DNA of 64,000 bases, taken from the NCBI GenBank assembly GCA_016617855.1, contig JAECUM010009299.1, positions 36,001 to 100,000 on the forward strand, given 5' to 3'. The stretch is from Megalonaias nervosa (lineage: Eukaryota; Mollusca; Bivalvia; Unionida; Unionidae). The position numbers and the translations under genes are program-made. The notes beneath the pieces were generated by a model. That model did no database searches, was not told the origin of the DNA, and was given only the letters and a program-made list of their open reading frames with translations. How positions within the stretch are numbered: position 1 is the stretch's first letter; every line of letters begins with the position of its first letter. Positions 11,670 through 25,149 of the stretch are shown piece by piece.

Positions 11670-14600
11670 ATGAAATGTTTTTAGTGGATGTAGGCATCCT
11701 TTTCAGTATATTCATGTCTGTGCATACATTATCATTTATTACACTTCTCCCTTAATAACATGCACACAACAGTTTCCAAAAGCAAAAACTGCACTGTGAG
11801 TGTGGGCACACGTTACTGAGAAACCTCCAATAAATTTATCCAAGGGGATGCCATCCCTGCTGGACATCGAGAAAACCCAGGTGGGAGATAACAGAGGTGT
11901 TTAATGGCTGAATACTTGTTTTATTACTGTGTTGGGAATAATTGTTAATATAAAGCTTTTTCTAAAGAAGTTGTTTGCTTTTTTGTATCAATATACCTTT
12001 ATTATCAGGATACCCAACCTCTGAAAGGTCATTAACAACATTACTCCAAGAAGTTTCAACAACCATCACATGTATGCTACAAAATATTGTGTTATGTCAC
12101 TGCTTTTTGTTATTAATGATTCACAACAAAACAAACTTTGTTTTATTATTAAAAACCAGAAACAGATAATGAGTGAAACAATCGTCAACATCAAAACTCA
12201 GTTTTTTTAATTGTTCTATTAGTAAAATACTAATGATGTAATTTCATTGCAAGTAATAGTGAAATTTCTTCTCATCACTGAGGAAATCTCAGTACCAATT
12301 CAGGAATTTTATGTTCATTACAAACTATGGATCACATTTCTCCATATGAACCACTTCTGTGAAACAAAGTGTTTTATTCACCAAGTACTCATTTCATGTG
12401 GTTGTCTTGCTATCTTTGATCATATTTGAGAATTAGTAGGCTTATTTAAGGTAGTTTAATTATATTACTTACATAACAATATTTTAAAAAGTGTTCAATT
12501 GATCAATTGAAATGAATTGACCTGACACACAACCATGACCACTCACACTTATTCAGGTCAGCTTTGCATGCTTTTTAGCTTTACTTTTTTTCCACCTTTT
12601 TTTTTTTTGATGCAAGACATAACATGATAATAATAAGTAGGTCTGCTTTTAACTGAAGTAACAATACAACAAATACCTCTGCAAGTTGGAAGTCATAACA
12701 TGATCATCATTTAATTAGATTCTCAAAGACATGCTCATGGGCATATCTGCAACGGTAGATTTGAATTTTTCATATTTTAATACAAGAGTACATACAGCCT
12801 TTTTGATGGTAACATAGAAACTGAACTGAAGATAGAAACGTGAATTTCAGACAAAACTTATTAAATTAAATGCTTATTTAATTGGCATTTGTTTATTAAA
12901 GTGGTGCCACCAGTAGGTATTAGTGACATATTCACTGATCATAACTTCATCAAATAGTTATTTGAAGTGCACTGAGAATGTTTGGAAAGAAAATTAAACA
13001 TAATATACGACTTATTAAAAATTAAGAATTTCATGATGTTGATACAAATATCTGTTTTCAACAATAAATTGAGCAATCACAATTTTGATTGAGATTTCCT
13101 TCATGTTCAACAAATCGTATTTTTATGATAAAAAAATTGGGATCCATGCCTGACTTCACACTATAATAATAAGCAGGTTCGAAAGTTGTCCAGGCACAAG
13201 TCATCAAGGAAGCGTGTACTTAGTCTACAGGTTTTATGGTGAAAGGTTTCAAGTGTGTCTGTTCATCAGTTGGAATGTGCATAACTTGTTTATGCATATG
13301 GAATTTTTGGTTTCACTAGGTTTATGTAAAATGGGGTAACCTAGTATGTGGAAAAGAATATAAGTCTGTTGGAAGGTTATTCATAAAGTATGCACCCACA
13401 ATCTTGTATGGGTTGTTATCACTTGATGGTTCATAAACTTTTTGTCTTATAAAGAAATCAAGATCTCATTTGTGTCTAGCATCTTTACAATTTATCATTT
13501 CTTTTTGGAATTTTTCTGGTCACTGCACCTTAGACACAGCCATTATTTGAATTTCATGTGATGTAAATTTGCGAATTTTGTGTGAACTTTTATGGAGTTA
13601 GACTGTTTCACTCTATAGGGGGCAGAAGTGATGGCAGTGATGACTGTTGTCATTTAAAATATTTTCAAGTCAGATACATGAGGTGATAGACCAGCACATG
13701 AACACAGACGAGACAACAGACTGAGTGGATTTCTTGTTCTTACTTTACAAGGAAATAATATGTTTAAAAACACTGTGTCCGTCCATGGATGTATCCCCTC
13801 TCATCTGAGTCACAAAAAACTTGAGCATTGTAATGTAGACTGTAATGACAGTAATGCTAAGAGAACAATGTTAACCTATGTCTCATCCTGCTGGCATGAG
13901 ACAAAAAGCACTATCTGAACATATATGATGATGCTCTGGAGATTAATATGCAATTTCCCCACCAGTAACGAAAATTCATAGACAATGATGATATAACTTT
14001 AGAGGTCATAAGGTCATACATATATAGAGGCAAATCAATTATTCAATAGAAATAACATTAAAAAAAACACCTTCCTTAAGTGGCATTCAAGTCATTTTGT
14101 TTGACTACATCAAATCTCATATCAGTAAATCTATATCCATGGTTTGTCATTGTTCAGTTATCAAGTTAACATTTGTTATTTGATTTTGTTTTAACACAGT
14201 TATTTTTTTAAAAATGAAACTGATTAAAATTGCATTAGCTTTGGGCCTCCATTTTCTATCAGGGTTTGGGAGTAGTGCGGGGAGAGTAGGTGCTGTGTTT
14301 TAAAGTTATCATGCCTGCACACAATTTGTGTATGCTACATGTTAAAAGCAGAGATGTTTTTTTGTGTCAATGTCTTATATTGGTCAGTGCTAGAGGATTA
14401 AGTAAGATACATTTGCTTTTTATTTATTTGATGCCTTAGATTTATCTAAACCAAATAGAATATACAAAGCATGGTAAAGGGAAACAATGCTTTTAATTTA
14501 ATTCAAATGAGTTAAGCATTTGTCATCATTTGATAAAGTTATGGCCCAACTTTAGTCAACACAGCCTCCTCTAGTTCACTCAAAGGGACCAACTATTTTA

Positions 14601-16691
14601 TTGGGGGAGGTTTTGATTTTCTTTTTTCATAGATATAAATTTCTTGTTTTGAAAACAAAAATTATCTTCAGGAAAAACAAAATAGGAATACAAGAATATT
14701 CTGCATTTGGAAAAACTCCAAGGCCCACACCCCCCATCTACCAAAAATTAAATGGTCTGTCCCTGTTTTTATTATCTGTAGATTTCAATTAAATTTAATA
14801 TTGACAAGATCTCATTCAAGTTTTATTTTCAGCATTCTACATCATACCCAATATCATTTTGTTCAGTAAATCTTTTTGTCTCACCTTTTTAGAAGAAAAA
14901 TACATGATATAGTGAGCACTGTTGTGCATCATCAGCAGTGGTGGCAAAGCTACAACTACCAGCAGAATTTGATGAAACCTGAAACACTTGATGATTTGGG
15001 TCAGTCCGTATGGATTGTTTTTTGATTTCTACATCAGCTAATTCCCTCTCTGACACTTATAGGAGGGAGATCCCTGCCCCCTTAAAAAACTTGAGATACA
15101 TTTTGCTATGATGCATGCTCAATCTTTGGATTTATCTTTGGAATACTGCATATTAAACAGACAGTTAATTTATTTAGTCCATCAGTTCCCATGGGTCATG
15201 CCACTGTCTGTCCTTGCCACCTTAGCAAGATCAGTTGTACATGTAAAATTTTCGTTTAGAAATTCTGTAACTTTGGAAACCAAATAAATGATGTCTCCCA
15301 AAGAGATGTATCACCTATCATCTCAGAAATGTGACAATGTTTACAGAAAACAAAACAATTTGAACCAATTAATGTTTACATGATGACAAAAGATTAAACC
15401 ATTAGGTCCTAAGTCATGATGGGAATTTTGGGAACTTATATGAAGGTGATCTCTGTGATAAATCTAACTAACAACCTTGACCAAATCTGTGTTTGTATTT
15501 GAAAAGGAAAAAAGCATATAAGATTTAAACAATTTTATTATAATCTGTTATCTACCTTCACTGAGAACAAATAGCAATAGAATCAAACATAGCAACTAAA
15601 AGAGAAATACAGAACATTTATTTGTATGTCAAGCAGATGCATTTGAAACCAAGTGTGAAACAAATTTTTAAAAAAGTATATACACCTTTTTCTTTCTTCA
15701 TTAATGTTTCTTCCTTGAAGTATCTTGGATGTTCCATTACTGTGTGATAATTCCTAGCAAGAGTATTTTAAAACAAACAGGTTTTAAAATTAATATTCCT
15801 CTGCAGGTAAATTTTACTTTTTTGAGTTGTAATATGTTCTCCTTTTCAACAAATAAAATTATGGTTTCTTAAACAGTTTATCTGTTAATTTTGTATTTTC
15901 AGTAATTGTCTCAGGGTGAATTTTTTTGACAACAGGTATTAATGTTTGCAATGAGATAAAAAGAATGTCTAGATTGAGATAAATATTATTAACAATTACT
16001 TTAAAAAATAAAATTTAAAAAAAAAATTTCTCCAACACTTGCTTTAATATGTGATCCAAGTTTAAGATTGAACAAAATAATCTGTTTTTTTGAATAGCAG
16101 ATTTAAAAATGAAAGTAATTTTGTATCATTCATTAATGAAAAAGTAAACCATAAACCAACTAATGTGATATTTTGTTACCAAAACTGATTTTGCAGGAAA
16201 AAAAGATAACTGAATTTATACTTTGGTACAAGAAAAGAAGATAAATATGGATAAATGGCTAACAAAGTACAACCTGCCTTTGATTGCTGGTTTACAAGAG
16301 ACCCAAAACCATAACTAAAATTAAGCCATGTTCATTCATAGCATTTATTTGCATGGCTTCAACCCTTTCAAGACTCAGAAGTTTCCCTTCCCCAACAATG
16401 ATCGACTTTGATGGCAGGTTTTGTTTCTTTGTAAGCTATGTCCTATAAAAACATCTATACAATTTGAGACAAATGTCAAAAGAACAAAATGTTCCACCAC
16501 AATGCATACTGCAAACACCTCCATGGATACATATGATGTAATTCAGTGATGGATTTTTACCCTGTATATGATATGGCATAGCTGGTAGAGTATGTTTTGT
16601 AGAAGTTCTTTGACATCAAGAGGTTTATATAATGCAAACTATAGAATTGCAAGAAATTATAACAGATTTTATTTCTTTGATTTTCCTTAAC
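11670..16691. other. Long non-coding stretch, no feature seen
   Basis: Five kilobases of AT-rich DNA with only short open frames (for example 11975, 12247, 14601) lacking motif, splice context or phase support. Minor items are a palindromic CAATTGATCAATTG near 12496 and a small inverted pair TGACCTGA...TCAGGTCA near 12521-12560. Confidence 0.4.
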
Positions 16692-16695
16692 TTAA

Positions 16696-16812
16696 CCCTG
16701 GTAGTGCAGAAGCCATATATATATGGTTTATGGTACCTGAATCTATATGCGGTAACCACATTTATATGGTCACAGTAACTGTCTTCCGTATGCAGTAGCC
16801 ATAAAAATATGG
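16696..16812 (+). promoter_or_regulatory. Left subterminal array of piggyBac: three 43-bp units
   Basis: The near-palindromic core CCATATATATATGG (16713), CCACATTTATATGG (16756) and CCATAAAAATATGG (16799) recurs at an exact 43-bp spacing. Neighbouring bases also repeat (GCAGTAGCC / GCGGTAACC). The first unit overlaps the terminal inverted repeat. The likely role, by analogy with internal repeats of piggyBac ends, is transposase binding. Confidence 0.7.
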
Positions 16813-17014
16813 TTTCGTACAATGACGTAAACGGATGTTGAATGTTCACCAATCATCAAGCACATGCTAAAAATATTACAGTGAATACCACACAAGATGG
16901 TCCAATAATTATCTCGCTTAAATGTGATTGAGTCTTACCTGACAATAAAACAAATAATAGTAACAAACTTGCCAGGAAATTCGGTTGTCAACAGATGACA
17001 GCGATATAAACAAT

Positions 17015-19706
17015 ATGGCGTTTGTGTACAGTGATGAGGAAGATTTCTTGCATGAGTTGGTGTGTGATGAGGATAGTGAGAGTGAATTTGAGGGGTTTGA
17101 TGAGGCAGATATTCTTAAAGTAGACGATGATGATGTTGGTGATGTAACCGTAAGAACAGAGTGCAGTTTCACATCTATACCTGGTATACGGGCACCTGTT
17201 AAGCAACTTCAAGAGCCCCTGGACTATTTAAATCTGTTCATTAAGGACGATGACTACGATGAAATAGCTACAGAAACAAATAGGTGAGTTAATCTTCTAT
17301 AATGGATGGGAAAATATGGCCTGTATAATAACTTACTCCATTATTCACGAGTTAAATTTTATTTTATTTTATAATTGTCAATTATGACATTTCATAGTCA
17401 TATAAATATTGTTGAAATAAATATTGTTTTGTTTCATCAATAACAACAGCATTTAAAAATTCCGATGACAAGGGTGTGGGTAGATTTTATATCTGTCTAT
17501 TTGGGAACTAAGTCAGATACTTAATATAATTTCATCTCTGCAATAACTTAATCACTCACATGACCTATATAAGTTTGCTGTTAAGACTAAACAAAACAAT
17601 TTCAATTATATTGGTAGAAACTATATTGTTCCAATATGATATTTGATTCATTTAAAAAAAATATATCACACTGTCAATATAGTTTTATTTTCTCTGTTTT
17701 TTTGGTCCTGTGACATATCTAAATTAGTATTTGGGTGTTATTTCAATGAACAATTTTTGGACATTATTATTTCAGATATGCTGATGAGTTCTTGCAACAG
17801 AATCATGAGCTCCTGAAACCAAAGTCCAGGTTTTGGCACTGGTGTGCTACAAGTGGAAAGGAAATTAAAGTATTTCTAGCCCTGACTATTGCTATGGGAC
17901 TGATCGTGATGCAAGATATCCAGGTGTGTAATTTTGTTTGACATGCATATCTTTTATATGTAAAAACAAACTTATTTTTATGCAATATCAAAAGAAACAA
18001 TAACATATATATTTCTCCATTTTCACCAATTCTTTTATCATTTAACAAAAGCATGTAATGTTTATGATGATACAATGTAATATAATATCAAACTTTATTT
18101 GGCACATGCTTTGTATATGCAGGACTATTGGAGCACAGATCCAGTGATGTCGACATCATTTTTTCCTTCTGTCATGTCAAGGGATAGATTTTTCATCCTC
18201 ATGCGCTTCTTTCATCTTTGCAACAATGCAGGATGTTGCCAGAGGTAATAAAAACATTTAATGTTTACCACTTCTCAAAGCATGTTATGTCCAAATCAGA
18301 TTATAAAAAATATTATAATTATCATATAACTATAATACACATATTTGGTTTAAATTATAAATTATATTGATTTAGTTGAAATATAAAGTCTGTTATAACA
18401 TTGTCCCAAGTCGAGTAACATGACATGAAATGGGGAATGAATATATAAAAAAAAATTCATATTTGTAAAAAAAATATGTTGTATTTAATATTCTTATTTT
18501 GTAAAATACTGTCTAATGTTTATTTCAGGTGTCCCTGGTTATAATCCAGTCAGAAAACTTGGTTGTGTCTTCAGTAACATAATCAGTAGATTTGGTAGTG
18601 TTTTTTGTACCAAATAGGTATCTGTCTTTGGATGAGGGGATGATCACATGGAGAGGGAAACTCATTCAGGGTATATAATCCTGATAAACCCATAAAGTAT
18701 GGGATTAAGTCCTATATGGTCTGTGACTCTACTAATGGATATTGCTCCAAGTTTCAACTGATGTTGGTAAAAGTAATATACCTGCAAGTGAAAATGGTAA
18801 AACATGCGACCTGGCTATGGACATGATGCGTAACTTTTTTGGACAGGGTTACACTTTGTTTATGGACAGTTACTATTCATCTCCCAGACTGTTCCTAGAC
18901 CTATGGGAATTAGGAACAAGTGCCATTGGGACTGTTCGAAGCACTAGACGAGGGATTCCACAAACTCTTAAAGACAAAAAACTGACAGTTTAACAAGAGA
19001 CTTACACAATGCACACTGGTCCGTTAGTAGCCATGAAATACAATGATAAAAAGCAAGTCATTCTCCTTGGTACAACAGGGACAGTACAGAATGTTCAAAC
19101 TGGCAAAAGCGACCTTAAGACTGGTCTTGCTATTGAATGGCCGGATATAGTAAATCTTTATGATAAGTATATGGGGGGTGTAGATAGATCAGATCAAATG
19201 GTATCGTATCAATGCTTTAATTCTAGAACACTCAAGTGGTGGAAAAAAGTTTTCTTTCATACGCTCAATTTAAGTTTTAAATGCTTATATACTATATAAA
19301 ATATCCTCTCCAGATGTGGTAAAAATGCATCAGCATGTCTTTAGGCGAAAATTAATATCGCAGATTGTTCAAACTGCTTGCTTTGTTGCAGAAATCAAAA
19401 GAGGAAAAACCAGGCCATCTGGAGGGGTCCTAATGAGGCTGGAGGGTCAACATTTTTTATGCAACATGATAAATGAAAATTCTGATTATAATCAGAAAAT
19501 GTGTGCAGCTTGTGGTCCAGCAGAAAAGCAAATACTTGCCTCAAAAGGGATGCAGAAAAGGCGTGCTGGGAGAACTACTACCATGAAATGCAGACAATGT
19601 GATGCGCCACTTTTGTGTTACTCCTTGCTTTGAAATACACCACACAAAGAAGGAGTACATGCTAGCATACACGAGAATGAGACTGGCACAAAATAATGAT
19701 GAATAA
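17015..19706 (+). pseudogene. Broken, intron-containing piggyBac transposase (DDE_Tnp_1_7 type)
   Basis: The first ATG (17015) opens an acidic N-terminus, MAFVYSDEEDFLHEL, usual for piggyBac proteins. Apparent exons are 17015-17283, 17776-17923 and 18123-18244, joined by GT-AG introns (TAG|GTGAGT, CAG|GTGTGT, GAG|GTAATA donors; TTTCAG, ATGCAG and TTTCAG acceptors); the first two junctions keep frame. From 18529 the frame is scrambled but family landmarks remain in order: LSLDEGMITWRG (first catalytic Asp), VYNPDKPIKYGIKSYM, TLFMDSYYSS (second Asp), MGGVDRSDQM (third Asp) and a C-terminal Cys-rich finger (CAACG..CRQCD..CFEIHH). Breaks are an in-frame TAA at 18991-18993 and frameshifts near 18529, 18670, 18740, 19297 and 19612. 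The protein would have catalysed cut-and-paste at TTAA; this copy cannot make it. Confidence 0.9.
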
Positions 19707-20824
19707 GCCAATTTGATCTTAGATATGGAAGAAACTTAAGTATGAAGAAATAAAAAGTAAAGTAAATAAAATGACATAAAATATTTCAATTGATCGTAAA
19801 CCAAACAGGTGAAGAAGTGAGCACTTTTACCACTGTCTATATCATGTCTTCAGCCCCCGAGATATAATATGAACTGCTTTTGAAACATAACCTTGTAATT
19901 ATAATGTTTCAGTTTTAATGCAATATAAATAATTTCTCATTATTTGTTCATTAGCAGAAATTTCGTTTCTGAAAGACAATGCAATAAGATATGTATAAGT
20001 TTAGTAAGAAATTAAATCAGATTGATTGTCATGTTAATACAGTCATATTAAATATGCAATATATTTTCATGTGTAAACCATCATTTATGTTAATAAATCC
20101 TTTCAAATGTTTTTTCTTGCTGTTGTTTGTATTGGTTATTGATTATGTCAAATGTTTCTCTAACAACACTGAATATTTTGCACATTAAAATATGTTACTG
20201 TTTCAACCACGTTATTATTATTTTTATGTTAATTATCTAACAATATTCCTTCTATAACATTCATATCAAGGCCACAGGATCATTCTTCAATATCAAAAAG
20301 GTACACATACAAGTATTAAACATGGGTTTCAAAGAACATTGGTTGCAATAAGTTTTTGAAATACATAATGATCCAATAGACCACCAATATATTTTCAAAT
20401 TTGTTCATGATCAAGACCACTGTTGTTGCTATGAAAATTTATAATATATTGTGATGAGATATAAGGATACGAAAGCATCACACAATACTTGAACCATGAT
20501 ATAAAATTTCAGGGGTAATGAAATAAGAAACATGTTATGATAAGTAATTAATCTGAGAGGAAAGAGTTATATTTAGAAAGTGAAATATTCCCCCCAAAAT
20601 AATTTCAAACTGAATTTATAAAAATGGTTGCTAATTTCTTAAATTTACATATTTTGGTTGCCATGGCAACCGTAATAAGTCTGTTTATATGAATGTAAAA
20701 TACATGTACAGAACCAGGAAACATCCCAGCATTATCTGACCAAATTTCATATAATTCTGTTTAATATAACTGGTTATAAAGCAGTGATCCTGGCATTAGT
20801 AAAAACTCTCTATCAACTCTCAAA

Positions 20825-20910
20825 ACAATTCAGCATAGGCAGGTTAAGCAGATACAAACAATTCAGCATGTCGATGGATGTCATGTGAAAACAATTCAGC
20901 ACTATCAGGG
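20825..20910 (+). promoter_or_regulatory. Right subterminal array of piggyBac: three 33-bp units
   Basis: ACAATTCAGCA occurs at 20825, 20858 and 20891, an exact 33-bp period. The last copy runs into the terminal inverted repeat ending CAGGG before TTAA. The motif differs from that of the left end, so the element has asymmetric ends. These are probable transposase or host-factor binding sites. Confidence 0.7.
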
Positions 20911-20914
20911 TTAA

Positions 20915-23900
20915 ATACTAATAAGAAATATGTCATTAAAAATGTTTTGCTTTTTTATTGTATAATAAAGTTGGTACTGGATTTTATTACTGTCATCTTA
21001 TCCAAGTTTTTGAAACTTAAGTAAAAATAAATGGTCAAATAAGACCTGTAAAGAGATATTACACACACAAACATATGCATTACAAGTGCCAAGAAATGAC
21101 TCCATGCACAGAACAAGGGAAAGAATTGGGTAGGATATATGGTAAAATGGAGAATCTGATGAGGGAGATGAGAAAGAAACTGGACAGAAAAGATGCAGTT
21201 CTGGAAATAAATATCTTGATGACAGTCTCAATACAATTACTGATCCAAGATTAGATAATGAAAATATATTGGTCAAATGGAAAAATAATTAGAGAAGAAA
21301 AGACTGAAGAAAATATTGAAAATCTGAAATCATGTAAGAATAAAAGTATACTCAGTGAACAATACTGCTGGGTTTTGTAATTTGTAAAGAGACATTAATT
21401 AGCAAAAATCAAAACAAAACTGAATTTTCGGATGGTGTAAAATAAGGGTACTATTATGATACATATATATTCAATGGGAACATGAACGGTTTTATTTGAG
21501 CCATCATAATTTAAACAAAATAGTCAAAGAAATATGCAAGAACTCTTTATAAAACCAAGAATCCTTTTTTAAATAAAGTGATATTTAGAGGGTCAACTTT
21601 CAGGTCAAGATTGTCTAAATGCTCAGAAATGACATTAATGTATGCTGAACCTGCACTCCTAATCCCATCAGATGATGCTACAAAAGAATTGTACAAAGTG
21701 TATTTGTCGTATCAGTGGACAGATCAAGTTTCCCACTCCCTATCACAAAAACAAGGCATCCTTACATGTATATCAGAAGAATACAGAGTCAACTGTGTCG
21801 TCAAAACTGGTGTACACCTCTTACATAAACTAATGAGTGGTCATTCCTGCAAAGTTCTTATTTGTGAGCAGTTGAAATACAGAGAAAAAGTTTTAGCAAT
21901 ACTTTTGATAATTCTGGGAAAATTATACCATAGAATCTTCAAAAACAACTTAAAGATAAAAACAGTTCATACATTCAAGTTTTAGAGAAGATTACATTTT
22001 ACGACTGGTTAAGTGACAACTATTTTTTTATTTCATGTCTGAAAACAATGTTAAACTTTTCTTTTTCATTTAAAAATGAACATTACTGTGTTAATTACAT
22101 GTGCAGACTTTGATTGTTTCCATATATTGAGACACAGGTTATAAAACTGTGATCTGTTTTCTGAAAGATTTCACATTTTTAGTTATTCTATTTCCTGTTG
22201 AAAGAGATACCAGTATATGAAGTAAGATAATTCAACTTTTTACAGGTATAGTTTATAGTATGCAATGCTGGGTTTTTTTCACAATTCTGATTGGGTTTTA
22301 TTAACTTATATGCCTACAAATTATTCAGCTAATTAGTTGTACAAGTTTTGACACAAACTGAATTTAAGGTGTATTTATACTTGGATTTATATATATTTTT
22401 AGTGTCAGTGGTACACAGCTATAAGGAACTCTACATTAAAAAAACAAAAGTTCTTTGGCCATACTTTTAAAAATCATACAATATTTATATTCTCACTTGG
22501 GTTATAAAATGGTACTAATAAAGGTTTATCTTCAAAAAAGAAATATAAAAAATATTTACACAGATTGCTTACTATAATCAAGTACCAAATCTACTGACTA
22601 AAGGTCACACTACATTAAATTTAAAACACAACTAGGATATTTGTCATTCTAAAACTCATCTCTATCATACTTCAGCATTGTCTTCTCACCTACTGAGAAG
22701 ATGCAAAGGAACTTTTAGTAGGTAATTGATTGAATGATTGTATGTAGAACAAGAGTATTTGATATGGCATATGAAAAGATATTAACCAATTACAACTGGC
22801 ACAAAATTCAATTTAAGGTGTACATCATGTTCTTGGTTAATATACATAAATATATAGAAAAAATAGACACAAATACTGGTATAATACAAATTTATACTTG
22901 TGCACCAGCATTTGGACTTCCATAGAGTGGGTGTATATGTGCTTGTGCTAAAATATCTTAATTTCATTATCTTAAAACAATACAATGGACATTACAATTT
23001 CTTATTCTTGACAAAACCTTCTCCCATCATTATTAGTTACATCATTGATAATCATATCAATAGAAGCTAATAACCAGTCATTTCACTCTGTTAAATTTAC
23101 ATAAAGCGGACAACTGCTCATAGTACTGGAAAAACAATTCCATACTTTTTGTACGATGTTCAAGCCAGACGTGTCAAAATGATTTATATACCTACTTTTA
23201 AAAACTGTAAAGGATGTTTGTAATGCAATGCCATAGAAGGCATCAATGCTCACACTTAAACTCATCTGCAAAATATTGTTTTATAAATTAAATATCATCA
23301 TAAAGATACAACAAATTCACTGATGGGAAAGGAAGAAAATTTCTGCATAATTTTAATAAGTTCACGGTTTGTTTTTCTTGGGGGGGGGGCCTAAAACTCA
23401 GTACAATTTTGAGATACCATATTTGTGTATGTTGTACACTAGTTTAGGCACTGTGTGTGTGTGTGTATTTATATGTATATGAGCATACATCATGGTTTTG
23501 AAGCTGCAATTACATCAATTACAATATGGCAAATTAATTGTACAGTGTAGTATGATTTTCAAAAACCTTTCTCTTGCACACTCAAAGATCTGTTTACTTA
23601 CAAATAAATAAATAATTTCTTTTTAAGAGATTATGGATGGTAAATATGGAGTAATGTGCTGTCATTCTATCAGGATTAAAAAAATATGTAAATGGAGACA
23701 AAACAGTTGCTTGTGTTTTTAAAAAAAATATATCTTGTTTTAAATCTTGGAGAAAGTTCATCTTTTCAGACCACAATTATTTCAGTTTTGTTATGCTAAC
23801 ATATAAATTAATAAAAATTATGGAATAATCAGTCTTGCATATGATGCACTTTACACTTTATGTATATAATTTATAGACGCTTAGCTGGTGCCAAAATATG

Positions 23901-25149
23901 GACTATAATCAAAATCATGTGACATCCTCCTACAAAGTGGCCTTTATGAATATTCCTTTATCATTGTTGGACTCTAAATGGTTTTTATTCACACGTATCT
24001 TAGTAAATACAGCTAAAATGACTGATTCTGATCAACTTCTTTCACATAATTAATGAAAGTGCAACCACATTTATGCTATTTTTTTCCCTGAGGGATTGCA
24101 GATTGTCAGAATACATTAGACATATCCAATGCATTGCAAAAGGTTACTTTTCATAACACATTTCTTATAAAAAAAACATTCACCTTTTCTCCCTCTCTCT
24201 CTCTCTCTCTCTCTCTGTTTGTATGTTGTCTCTATGTGTCTATCATTTATTCAAAAATAAATACAATACAATAAAGAAGCACTGAAAATCTGTGAGTGTA
24301 CATAGGTGTGTTTCAGTAGAGGATCAGGTATAATTCAGGATTGCCTGATAATTAAAGTTCCATGTAACGAACTGAAAAGTATCTGCATTTTAAAATAGCC
24401 ATGTAAATGCCATTACTTAGAATGATGTTTAACCTCTTGACTTCATTCTGATTTAGGATGCACATGAACTTTAGAATCATCAAGAAAGGATCCATCTTTG
24501 AGCATGAAAAAGTGGAGTTTTAAATCAATAATAGTCAGGAAAAAGGACTGGGAGTCAAAGTTTCCCTCGGTGTCTAAAAGTGAGAGTCAAACTCAATAAA
24601 AAACAAAACCTGGTGTAAAAACTGGGGGGTCAAATTAAAATCTGAAGGTTTCAGAAGGCACCATTGAGGGTGAAGGGAAACACTGACACTACAGTAAATT
24701 CACCTCTCCCCACCCAACTTCCCCAGCTTTTTCCTGAAATATATCAACCAGTTATCGTAAATAAATGGTGATGAAATGTAATGCATGTACATTAGTGTAT
24801 GTTGACTACTCTCATGATTTCATTACATGGTTGGTTGTGATGTTCCAAACAAGATCTTGGAGTTCAGCATGATAATACATGCCTCAAATGAAGTTCCCCC
24901 CACCCAAAGCCCATCCCCCACCCCACACCCACCCATCCATAAAATGAACCAAGGGTTGACTCCCCAAACCTATTAAAATTTAATCTAGAGTAATTTTCCC
25001 CAGGAGAAAAAAACTTGAGTCCCTCAAAGGGACTGATGTTTTACTGGGCGAAAAGAATTTCCAGGAATTTAAAATAAGACCTTTTCTTCCTTTTGACTGT
25101 CAAATGTTCAAACCATCTAAGATATTCTTCAGCTTCAACAAGATATTAA
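20915..25149. other. Non-coding stretch with one unexplained open frame and a (CT)n run
   Basis: No recognised gene. A 135-codon open frame on + at 21578-21985 (SYQWTDQVSHSLSQKQG within it) is long for such AT-rich DNA, but it has no motif I recognise and no convincing splice context. A (CT)n microsatellite lies at 24191-24217 and a GT run near 23449-23466. Confidence 0.4.

Larger units (their letters stand above)
16696..20910 (+). mobile_element. piggyBac-superfamily DNA transposon, end to end
   Basis: The element is flanked by the TTAA target duplication typical of piggyBac (16692-16695 and 20911-20914). Its terminal inverted repeats are CCCTGGTAGTGCAGAA (left) and, inverted, CCCTGATAGTGCTGAA (right), 14 of 16 matching and starting with the expected CCCT. 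Length is 4215 bp. A piggyBac transposase reading frame fills 17015-19706 on the + strand. About 0.3 kb of 5' and 1.2 kb of 3' non-coding DNA make up the rest. Both termini carry phased subterminal repeats, annotated separately. The ends look intact although the gene is broken, so the copy could still be moved in trans. Confidence 0.93.
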
